From: JACVRW01 sp035650215
Lineage (GTDB): Bacteria > Actinomycetota > Thermoleophilia > Solirubrobacterales > Thermoleophilaceae
Length of the DNA: 24,837 nucleotides
Direction of reading: 5' to 3'
Assembly (NCBI GenBank): GCA_035650215.1
Contig: DASRIC010000094.1
Location: 1 to 24,837, forward strand
The stretch's first letter is position 1; every line of letters begins with the position of its first letter. Both the position numbers and the translations under genes were made by a program. Positions 1-6,576 of the stretch are shown piece by piece. A model generated the notes under the pieces. It worked only from the letters and a program-made list of their open reading frames with translations. It was not told the DNA's origin and searched no databases.

Positions 1-123
1 AAGCGGGAGTTCGCCGGGCTGCTCCGAGCCGAGGCCAAGCAGGTCCCGCGCGGCCGCGCCTGGTACCTGCACCGCTTCGCTCTGAGCGACCTGAGCATTC
101 GGCTCGCGCCCTTCCGCGATTGA
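1..123 (+). CDS. 3' end of an unrecognised protein gene (partial)
   Basis: Reading from base 1, an open frame of 40 codons ends in TGA at 121-123. The visible C-terminus contains RGRAWYLHRFALSDLSIRL and ends APFRD. It is basic and has no motif I recognise. The start lies outside the window. It is on the same strand as the methionine-rich membrane protein gene, separated by about 100 nt that hold a copper-type operator, so it is probably a separate transcription unit. It does not look like a CsoR repressor. No function is assigned. Confidence 0.55.
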   Translation, partial: KREFAGLLRAEAKQVPRGRAWYLHRFALSDLSIRLAPFRD

Positions 124-175
124 CGCGACCGCAACCGGCAAGGGTGCCGGCTGTGTGCGCTGACTCACAGAGACA

Positions 176-194
176 TATACCCCCCAGGGGTATA
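176..194 (+). promoter_or_regulatory. CsoR-type copper operator overlapping a -10 box
   Basis: A perfect 8-bp inverted repeat, TATACCCC-CCA-GGGGTATA, lies 31 bases before the start codon at 226. The form (AT flank, C-tract, G-tract, AT flank) matches known operators of CsoR/RcnR-family repressors, which bind TACCC...GGGTA pseudo-palindromes and release DNA on Cu(I). The right half contains TATAAC (191-196), a plausible -10, so a bound repressor would block the promoter. No CsoR gene is visible in the window. The copper assignment is inferred from the motif plus the neighbouring multicopper oxidase. Confidence 0.7.
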
Positions 195-225
195 ACTCCG
201 CTCGATCCCGACTACAGGAGCAGAG

Positions 226-663
226 ATGGATCACGAGTCAACAGCAGGCAGCAGCGGCGTCGAGGCCTCGAGGGGCGCCAGCAAGCGCGCGTTCGCTCGT
301 CATTTCGGCGAGATGGTTCTGGCGATGCTCCTGGGCATGCTCGTGCTGGGCGGAGTGACGGCGCTGGCCTTTGGCCTGTCCGGAAGCAGCCTGTCCGACC
401 AACCGGGCGGCACCCAGGTGATGCTGATGGGATTCAACATGACCGTGCCCATGGTTCTCTGGATGAGCTACCGCGGTCACTCCGTGGCCCGCAACGTGGA
501 GATGGCGATGTCGATGATCGTGCCCAGCCTCGCCGCCGCAGCGCTCGCATGGGCTGGAGCCCTGGAGTCTGGGGCGGCCCTCGGCGTCCAGCACGCGGTC
601 ATGATCCCCGCGATGCTCGGCGTGATGCTGTGGCGCTACGAGGAGTACTCGCACCCCGATTGA
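226..663 (+). CDS. Methionine-rich four-helix membrane protein, probably copper-related
   Basis: 145 aa; ATG preceded by AGGAG at 216-220 (5-nt spacing). A polar N-terminus (1-29) is followed by four hydrophobic segments near 30-50, 64-82, 90-112 and 116-136. Fifteen of 145 residues are Met, almost all in the helices and at i/i+4 spacing: M30-M34-M38, M68-M72-M76-M80 and M126-M130-M134, plus M93-M95-M97. The MxxxM pattern resembles the Cu(I)-conducting helix of Ctr-type copper transporters, but the fold is not shown to be Ctr. Small actinobacterial proteins like this are, from memory, sometimes annotated 'FliP', which is not supported by the surroundings. The CsoR-like operator upstream and the convergent multicopper oxidase suggest Cu(I) binding or passage. 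Function is inference; a real membrane protein is clear. Confidence 0.8.
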   Translation: MDHESTAGSSGVEASRGASKRAFARHFGEMVLAMLLGMLVLGGVTALAFGLSGSSLSDQPGGTQVMLMGFNMTVPMVLWMSYRGHSVARNVEMAMSMIVPSLAAAALAWAGALESGAALGVQHAVMIPAMLGVMLWRYEEYSHPD

Positions 664-689
664 GAAAGGGGCCGCAGGGTCGCTCAGCT

Positions 690-2378
690 CTACTCCTCGA
701 CGTTGAAGCTGAACATCATGCCGCTCTCGTGGTGCTCGGCGATGTGGCAGTGAGCCATCCATAGGCCGACGTTCGTCACGTCGAGCAAGATGTCGACCGT
801 CTCCCCGGTCCGCACGAGCACCGTGTCCTTCCAGACCAGGTTCGGCTCGGGCACGCCGTCGCGGCTCAGAATCAGGAAACGTCCCGCCCCGTGCACATGG
901 AACGGATGGTGCATCGGGTGGTCCCCGGCCATCTCGTTGAGCAGCCGGATCTTCACGCGGTCGCCGACGCGGAAGCGCCAGTCGATCGCCACGTTCTCGG
1001 CGCCCGTGTCGCGATCGACAAGCTTCCAGCGCATGTTCGCGGGCGTCGTCATCCGGTTGACGTCGACCATGTCGTCTTCCCACTCGATCCCGCCGGCCGT
1101 GGCGTGGCCGTGCTCGTGCCCGTGGTCGTGGCCGGCTCCAGCGTCGACGAGCGCTGCCGGCACCAGCTTCATCTGGCACTTCGGGCAGTGGCCCGGCTCG
1201 TCGCTCACGATCTCGGGATGCATCGGGCACGCGTAACCGGCGCTCGGCGCGGCGACCGCCAGCAGCTTCATCGCGCATTTCGGACAGCTGCCCGGCTCGT
1301 CGCCCAGCACCTCTGGGTGCATCGGGCACTGGTAGACGACCGGCCCCTCGGGCGCCTCCATGTCCATCTCGGCGATGAACGCGAGCCTCTTGTCGGGCTC
1401 CGCGTCCTGATAGGGAGCGATCCGCTCGCGCTCGGCGACCATGTCGGCGTTCGTGCGAAGGACATCGAACTGCTCCGCATACGACGGCTCGATCCGCTCG
1501 TCGCGCACGTGGATGGCGGCCAGCGGGTAAACGCGCTCGGGCGTGCGGTGCTCGAGCGTCAGGTCGCCCGGATTGTCGAATAGGATGTCCACGACCACGC
1601 GCTCGGAGGGCGCGAGCACCACGTCCTCGACGAACTCCTCGTGCTCCACGTGGCCGCTGTCTCCGCCGACGAGCTTCATGCGTGCGCCCGGCAGCGCGAC
1701 CTTGAACGTGCGCGTGTTGGCGGCGTTCGTGAAGTAGAGCCGGACGACCTCGCCTAGGTGGGCGTCCAGGGACAGGCCGGTCTCGCCGCCCACCAGCAGC
1801 ACCTCGCCGAAGCGCCCCATGGCAACGTGGGTCGTCTCGGTGCGGCTGAACGGCGCGACCTTCCCGTCCTCGAGCAGGATGTCGTCGAGCGTCAGCGGGA
1901 GGTCCCTGTTGGCGGGCGCCCAATAATCGGGGTCGGCCGGCGTTACGAGACAGTTGCCGTAGAGGCCGAGCTCCTGGCCGTAGTCCTCGCGGATGTGCGG
2001 GTGATACCAGTAGACGCCCGCATCCGGGAAAGTCACCCGGGCCGAGAAGCGCCCGCCGACCCGGACCGGGGTCTGCGTCTCGTGGGTGCCGTCGTAGCGG
2101 TTCTCGAGCCGCAGCCCGTGCCAATGGACGGTGGCGTCCATATCGCCCTGGTTCTCGATGTTGACGACGATCTCCGCGCCTTCCTGGACCTGGAGAACCG
2201 GTCCGGGGATCGAGCCGTTGTAGGCGAGCATCCGCACGGTGTCGTCGCCGATGCGCTTGGCGACCGGCCCGATCCGGAGGTTGAACTCATCGCCGTCTGA
2301 GAGCTCGACCCGCTCGGGCGCGTGCGCCTCGGGCAGACCCTCGCCGTCGGTGGGGAAACGATCTGGAGTGGTGCTCAT
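690..2378 (-). CDS. Multicopper oxidase with two inserted heavy-metal-binding domains
   Basis: 562 aa; ATG at 2378 with AGGAG six bases upstream. All copper-ligand motifs are present: HWHG (85-88), HPH (126-128), HPFHVHG (491-497) and HCHIAEHHESGM (543-554), giving type 1 ligands H491, C544, H549, M554 and a complete type 2/3 trinuclear set. Between the second and third cupredoxin regions lie two CPMHPE...C-P-K-C modules (C351-C368 and C384-C401), each resembling the heavy-metal-binding domain usually seen on copper ATPases, then a GHDHGHEHGH stretch (416-425). No Sec or Tat signal is visible at the chosen start, unusual for a laccase-like oxidase and suggesting a cytoplasmic enzyme. It is the second gene of an operon, 17 nt after the flavoprotein gene, and faces the Met-rich membrane protein. 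Cu(I) oxidation is the likely role; laccase or metal-oxidase activity cannot be separated by sequence. Confidence 0.93.
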   Translation of the reverse strand: MSTTPDRFPTDGEGLPEAHAPERVELSDGDEFNLRIGPVAKRIGDDTVRMLAYNGSIPGPVLQVQEGAEIVVNIENQGDMDATVHWHGLRLENRYDGTHETQTPVRVGGRFSARVTFPDAGVYWYHPHIREDYGQELGLYGNCLVTPADPDYWAPANRDLPLTLDDILLEDGKVAPFSRTETTHVAMGRFGEVLLVGGETGLSLDAHLGEVVRLYFTNAANTRTFKVALPGARMKLVGGDSGHVEHEEFVEDVVLAPSERVVVDILFDNPGDLTLEHRTPERVYPLAAIHVRDERIEPSYAEQFDVLRTNADMVAERERIAPYQDAEPDKRLAFIAEMDMEAPEGPVVYQCPMHPEVLGDEPGSCPKCAMKLLAVAAPSAGYACPMHPEIVSDEPGHCPKCQMKLVPAALVDAGAGHDHGHEHGHATAGGIEWEDDMVDVNRMTTPANMRWKLVDRDTGAENVAIDWRFRVGDRVKIRLLNEMAGDHPMHHPFHVHGAGRFLILSRDGVPEPNLVWKDTVLVRTGETVDILLDVTNVGLWMAHCHIAEHHESGMMFSFNVEE

Positions 2379-2395
2379 CTTGCGCTCCTGCAATT

Positions 2396-3478
2396 TCAGT
2401 TGGAGGTTGACGCGGGCGCGGCGGCGGTCGTCTCGGCGATCTTCGCGGCGATATAGGCCGCGTCGTCTTTGACCCAGCCCAGCAGCGCCGAGCCCCTGGT
2501 GTGCTGCCATAGCTGCCCGAGGAGGTAGAGGCCGGGCGACGTCGTGACGCCGCGCTCGTGCAGGGCGCTGCCGCTGTCACCGAACGCCGGGGCATCGATC
2601 CAGGAGTGGTCGACTCGGAAGCCGGTTGCCCAGATGACGCCTCGAACGCCCAGGGCGGCCCCGTCGGCGAAGCTGACGGTGGATCCCGCCGCGGCGACGA
2701 CGCGGCCGTGGAGCTCGATGCCGTGCCGGCGTGCGCGACGCGGATTCGATCCAATCAGCGTGTCCTCGCGCTTCCGCATCAGCTTGCCGATTCGGGAAGC
2801 CGTCGTCTTGCGGATCAGGCCGGTCGCATCGAGATACCAGAACAGATCACGCCCGAGGATGCGCTGCGGCAGCGGCGTCTGGCGCGAACCGATAGCGAGA
2901 TGCACCTCGCGGGAGGCCGACAACTCCTCCGCGATCTGAAAGCCGGTGTTGCCACCGCCGACGACCAGCACGCGGCCGTCCGGTACGGACTCCGGGGAGC
3001 GATAGCCCGTGCTGTGCATCTGCACGACGTCGTCGCCAAGGTTCTCGGCGATCCGCGGGACGAATGGCGTCTGGAACGGCCCGGTCGCGATCACCACCTG
3101 CCGCGCCTCGTAGGCACGGTCATCGAGCTCCACGACGTAACCGTCGTTCTGCCGCCGCACCGCGCGGACGCGGCTGTTCAGCTCGACAGGAAGATTGAAC
3201 TCGCGCGCATAGTCGGTGAGGTAGTCCGCCACCTCGTCCCGCATCGGATAACGATCCGGATCCCCGGGGAACTCCATGCCAGGCAGCGAGTCGTAGCGCG
3301 CGGATGTGAAGAGCTTCAGCGAGTCCCAGCGCTCGCGCCATACGGCCGCCGGCTCTTCGGCGGCCTCCAGAATCGTGAAGTCGGTGCCCTGCTGGGCGAG
3401 GAAGTAACCCACGGCCAGGCCTGCCTGGCCGCCGCCGACCACGACTACGTCACGGTGGTTGGTGATGGTGCTGGTCAT
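2396..3478 (-). CDS. FAD/NAD(P)-dependent flavoprotein monooxygenase-like (CzcO/YczJ type)
   Basis: 360 aa; ATG at 3478, just before a Rossmann strand. An FAD-binding GGGQAG lies at 15-20 and a second, NAD(P)-type GGGNTG at 174-179, with ATGP at 131-134 and the ATGF motif at 284-287. This two-dinucleotide-domain layout is that of COG2072 flavin monooxygenases and the CzcO group, which is often found near cation-handling genes; the exact substrate is unknown. A purine-rich AAGGA lies two bases before the ATG, a short spacing. Upstream in-frame residues have no Rossmann-like sequence, so a longer start is unlikely. It is followed after 17 nt by the multicopper oxidase gene, so the two are probably co-transcribed and may share a metal or redox task. 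Confidence 0.9.
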   Translation of the reverse strand: MTSTITNHRDVVVVGGGQAGLAVGYFLAQQGTDFTILEAAEEPAAVWRERWDSLKLFTSARYDSLPGMEFPGDPDRYPMRDEVADYLTDYAREFNLPVELNSRVRAVRRQNDGYVVELDDRAYEARQVVIATGPFQTPFVPRIAENLGDDVVQMHSTGYRSPESVPDGRVLVVGGGNTGFQIAEELSASREVHLAIGSRQTPLPQRILGRDLFWYLDATGLIRKTTASRIGKLMRKREDTLIGSNPRRARRHGIELHGRVVAAAGSTVSFADGAALGVRGVIWATGFRVDHSWIDAPAFGDSGSALHERGVTTSPGLYLLGQLWQHTRGSALLGWVKDDAAYIAAKIAETTAAAPASTSN

Positions 3479-3603
3479 GATCCTTATCTGAGGGACCGCC
3501 CGAGTGAGTCGATGCCGGCGGATCCCGTCCGGGCTGCGAGTCCAATCGGGCAACGCGTCCCGCGCGAGCCTAGAGCCGACGAGGACAAGCGCCTACGGCC
3601 GTG

Positions 3604-3645
3604 GGGCGGGGCCGCAAGCCGAAACCCAGTCGTCCCGCCCCGCCC
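3604..3645 (-). terminator. GC hairpin after the acyl-CoA synthetase gene
   Basis: GGGCGGGGC (3604-3612) and GCCCCGCCC (3637-3645) form a perfect 9-bp stem around a 24-nt loop, beginning at the synthetase stop codon. There is no T-tract, so it would be a T-less actinobacterial-type terminator, or only a GC-rich coincidence. Confidence 0.4.
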
Positions 3646-5246
3646 TACGCCGGCGTGTCCGCCTGCTTTCGCTCGCGCTCCTGCTCGCGCAGCTCCACGC
3701 GGCGGATCTTGCCGGTGAGCGTCTTCGGCAGGTCGTCCACGAACTCGATCTCGCGCGGGTACGCGTACGCCGAGAGGTGGTTGCGCACGTGCTGCTTGAT
3801 CTCGTCCGCCAGCTCGTCGGATGGGTCGTGGTGGCCGGCGAGCACGATGAACGCCTTCACGATGTCGCCGCGGCGGGGGTCGGGCGAGGCCACCGCGGCG
3901 GCCTCCTTGACCGCCGGGTGCTCGACGCAGGCGGACTCCACCTCGAACGGCCCGATCCGGTAGCCGGCGGAGATGATCACGTCGTCGGCGCGGCCGGCGT
4001 ACCAGACGTAGCCGTCCTCGTCGACCGTGGCGGCGTCCTTGGTGTGGAACCAGTCGCCGCCGAAGACCTCCTCGGTGTCCTCGGGCCGGTTCCAGTAGCC
4101 GAGCGGGTAGTGCGGGTTCGAGCGGGCGCGCAGGCAGATCTCCCCGCGCTCGCCGGTCGGGAGCGGCTGCTCGTCCTCGTCGAGGATGGCCACCTCCCAA
4201 CCGGGCATCGGGCGCCCCATCGACCCCTCGCGGACCTCGACCGTGGGGAAGTTGCCGCACAGCGGGTAGCTCTCGGTGAGCCCGTAGTAGTCGAGCACCG
4301 TGAGGCCGAACTGGTCGCGGAACCAGCGGATCACCTCGGGGTTGAGCGGCTCGCCGGCCGAGCAGGTCACGCGTAGCTTGTCGAGCGGGTAGCGCTTGCC
4401 GGCGTCCTCCACGCCGGTCATCGCCCGCAGCGCGGTCGGCGTGGTGAAGATGTTCTCCACCCCGTGCTTCGAGAGGAAGCGCAGGTGCTCCTCGGGGTCG
4501 TAGCCGCCCTTGCGCGCCTGCACGAGCGCCACGGCGCCGTAGCGCCACGGCCCGAGCAGGGGGCAGATCCCGGCGGCCCAGGCCCACTCGCCGGAGCCGT
4601 GGAACAGCTCGCCGTCGCGCACGTCGTGGCAGAACTCGAACTCCTCGTGCGCGAGCAGGTAGCGATGGGCGTGCAGGATGCCTTTGGCCATGCCGGTGGT
4701 GCCGGACGAGTAGTAGAGCTGCGCCGGGTCGTCCGCGGCGGTGTCCACGGTTTCGAACTCGGTGGAGGCGGCGGCCATCTCGTCGAGCAGGCCGTCGTCC
4801 AGCACGAGCACTGTCTCGGCCAGGTGGTCGGGAATGCGCCCGCGGTTGGCCGCGTTGGTCACCACGACCTTCGCCTGCGAGTCGCGCAGGCGGTGCTCGA
4901 TCCCCTCATCCCCGTAGAGCACCGAGAGCGAGAGAAGGATGGCTCCCGCGCGGTAGGTGCCGATGAAGGCGGCCGCGGTCTCGGGCAACGAGGGCAGCAG
5001 CGTGGCGACCCTGTCCTCGCGCTCGACCCCGTGCGCACGGAGCACGCTCGCGAACCGGTTCGACAGGTCGCGCAGCTCGCCGAAGTGCACTCGCCGCTCG
5101 GTCCCCGTCCAGTCCTCCCAGACCATTGCGAGGCGGTCGCGCGGGTGCTTGTCGCACACGTCGTGAGCGATGTTGTAGCGCTCGGGCACCTCCCAGCTGT
5201 GCCCCGCGCACATCTCGTCGTAGCTGCCGAGCTCGTAACGTCTCAT
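3645..5246 (-). CDS. AMP-forming acyl-CoA synthetase (medium-chain type)
   Basis: 533 aa, a normal length for the ANL adenylate-forming family. It activates a carboxylic acid with ATP and CoA. Visible motifs in order: the P-loop SSGTTGMAKG (180-189), YGLTE (321-325), GRADDVIISAGYRIGPFEVE (418-437) and the C-terminal LPKTLTGK with catalytic Lys 513. The N-terminus (YDEMCAGHSWEVPERYNIAHD) is like medium-chain/ACSM and propionate/benzoate-type synthetases, so the ATG at 5246 is a good start although no strong Shine-Dalgarno is present. Instead the ATG overlaps the stop of a truncated cyclase fragment as ATGA, implying translational coupling. The chain length of the acid cannot be read from sequence. 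Confidence 0.94.
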   Translation of the reverse strand: MRRYELGSYDEMCAGHSWEVPERYNIAHDVCDKHPRDRLAMVWEDWTGTERRVHFGELRDLSNRFASVLRAHGVEREDRVATLLPSLPETAAAFIGTYRAGAILLSLSVLYGDEGIEHRLRDSQAKVVVTNAANRGRIPDHLAETVLVLDDGLLDEMAAASTEFETVDTAADDPAQLYYSSGTTGMAKGILHAHRYLLAHEEFEFCHDVRDGELFHGSGEWAWAAGICPLLGPWRYGAVALVQARKGGYDPEEHLRFLSKHGVENIFTTPTALRAMTGVEDAGKRYPLDKLRVTCSAGEPLNPEVIRWFRDQFGLTVLDYYGLTESYPLCGNFPTVEVREGSMGRPMPGWEVAILDEDEQPLPTGERGEICLRARSNPHYPLGYWNRPEDTEEVFGGDWFHTKDAATVDEDGYVWYAGRADDVIISAGYRIGPFEVESACVEHPAVKEAAAVASPDPRRGDIVKAFIVLAGHHDPSDELADEIKQHVRNHLSAYAYPREIEFVDDLPKTLTGKIRRVELREQERERKQADTPA

Positions 5247-5395
5247 GTCTCTGCAAATGCCCGGACCGGGAAGGTCCCGAACGCTTTCACCTTGACCGGC
5301 AGCGCGTAGAGGCGCGCTCCGGACGCGGGCAGCGCCTCGAGCCCGGTCAGATGCTCCACGATCGGCACCTCCTCGCGCCGCGATGGTGCCACCTC
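5243..5395 (-). pseudogene. C-terminal remnant of a cyclase/kynurenine-formamidase-like gene
   Basis: The minus-strand frame ending at TGA 5243-5245 encodes VPIVEHLTGLEALP followed by ARLYALPVKVKAFGTFPV and RAFAET. This matches what I know of the C-terminus of PF04199 cyclase-family metal-dependent hydrolases (VEHLTNL...P..V.G.GTFPVRA). Only about 50 residues are left; the metal-binding HxGTHxDxPxH part is absent, and upstream codons (to about 5485) read as unrelated arginine-rich sequence. No good start codon with a ribosome site is seen (GTG at 5392 is possible). The stop overlaps the next ATG as ATGA, so the fragment may survive because it positions ribosomes for the synthetase gene. Family assignment is from memory. 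Confidence 0.65.
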
Positions 5396-5413
5396 GCCGG
5401 CGCCTGGGGATGG

Positions 5414-5452
5414 TCGTGCGATCGACGTGAATATCCAACGTGGATCGCACGA
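5414..5452. repeat. 39-bp near-perfect palindrome (possible operator)
   Basis: TCGTGCGATCGACGT (5414-5428) and ACGTGGATCGCACGA (5438-5452) pair at 14 of 15 positions around a 9-nt AT-rich centre, GAATATCCA. It lies between the DadA-like gene stop and the truncated cyclase on the minus strand. No T-tract follows, so a terminator is less likely than a dimeric-regulator operator left from the lost 5' part of the cyclase operon, or a deletion scar. Confidence 0.55.
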
Positions 5453-5487
5453 TCGACGACGCGAGATTCGCTCGCGCGCCGCCCGGC

Positions 5488-6576
5488 TCAGACCCGCCGC
5501 ACCGACAGCGCCGCGGGCACCGCGGCGCCCGTGAGGATCGCGTCGGCCACGATGCGGGCCGTGGCGGGCCCGGTCGAGATGCCCCAGGGACCGTGGCCGG
5601 CCGCCACCCAGAGGCCGTCGATGCCGGCACCGATGAGCGGCCGGCCGTCGAGCGACTGGGGGCGGGCGCAGGCCCGCAGGCCGCGGATCTCGGCGTCGGC
5701 GAGCGCGGGCAGGAACGGCACGCCGCCGCGCCGGATCGCGCCCGCCCAGGCGTGCGGGTCGGGCTCGTGGTCGAGGAAGGTCGAGCCCACCGAGGTCACG
5801 CCGTCAGCCGTGACCGCGCTGAACACCGTACCGCCGGGCCGGTCCACGGTGCCGGGGCCCGCGGCCACCGCCTCGACGCCGGCCTCCTCGACGACATGGC
5901 GCGGCGGGTGGGAGAGCTCGACCTCTACCACCACGCCCCAGACCGGAACGATCGGCCGCCAGCCGCCGGTCGTGTCCACCACCTCGGGGGTCCACGGACC
6001 GGCGGTCACGAGCACCGCGTCGGCGGGCCGCCGCACCCCGGCGGCGATCACCCCGCGGGCGCGCCCCGACCCGACCCAGGGCCACGCCACCTCGTGCTCG
6101 CGGAAGACCACGCCCAGGGCGTGTGCCCGGCGCGCGAAGGCCCGCGTGGCGGTGGCGGGACGGACGGGGTAGCCGGTCTCGAGCCTGCAGCCGTAGAGGC
6201 CGCGCCCGAGCGCCGGCTCGAGCTCATGGACCTCGTCCGGCCCGAGCAGCTGCGGCGAGAGCTCCGGGGTATCGCGCCCGATCTCGAGCGCCGGCCCGGC
6301 CAGCTCGGCCGGCTTGCGGGCGAGCATCAGCACGCCCACCGGGTCGTCGGGCAGCCCGAGGCCCTCGAGCTCGCGGTAGAGCGACAGGGTCTCGGCGTGC
6401 AGGCCGGCGAGCACGCCGTCGAACGGATGCTGGACGACGCCCGAGTTGCGCCCGCTCGCCCCGGCGGCGACCTCGTCCCGCTCGAACACCTCCACCCGGG
6501 CCCCGGCCTCGGCCATCAGGGCGGCGGCCGCGCAGCCGACGATGCCGCCCCCGATGATCGCGACGTCAGGGCTCAC
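5488..6576 (-). CDS. DadA/ThiO-like FAD-dependent oxidoreductase
   Basis: 362 aa. An FAD Rossmann motif IIGGGIVG lies at 7-14, GASGRNSGVVQ in the early part (about 39-49) and the C-terminal GHGPWGISTGPATARIVAD segment closes the FAD site. This is the DAO family (PF01266) that oxidises amines, D-amino acids, glycine or sarcosine; the substrate is not predictable. The start is GTG at 6576, overlapping the stop of the upstream spermidine-synthase-like gene by 4 nt (GTGA), so the two are translationally coupled. It is a paralogue of the DadA-like gene at 19137-20333. About 240 nt with a palindrome and a gene remnant separate it from the acyl-CoA synthetase. Confidence 0.9.
   Translation of the reverse strand: MSPDVAIIGGGIVGCAAAALMAEAGARVEVFERDEVAAGASGRNSGVVQHPFDGVLAGLHAETLSLYRELEGLGLPDDPVGVLMLARKPAELAGPALEIGRDTPELSPQLLGPDEVHELEPALGRGLYGCRLETGYPVRPATATRAFARRAHALGVVFREHEVAWPWVGSGRARGVIAAGVRRPADAVLVTAGPWTPEVVDTTGGWRPIVPVWGVVVEVELSHPPRHVVEEAGVEAVAAGPGTVDRPGGTVFSAVTADGVTSVGSTFLDHEPDPHAWAGAIRRGGVPFLPALADAEIRGLRACARPQSLDGRPLIGAGIDGLWVAAGHGPWGISTGPATARIVADAILTGAAVPAALSVRRV

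Noticed and set aside
2558..3718. Long plus-strand frame over the flavoprotein gene
   Set aside because: Its opposite strand encodes a clear two-Rossmann flavoprotein; the plus frame has arginine- and alanine-rich shadow composition and no motif.
5247..5630. N-terminal extension of the acyl-CoA synthetase frame upstream of 5246
   Set aside because: The extension is arginine-rich with no homology, overlaps the cyclase remnant in another frame, and the ATG at 5246 gives the family N-terminus.
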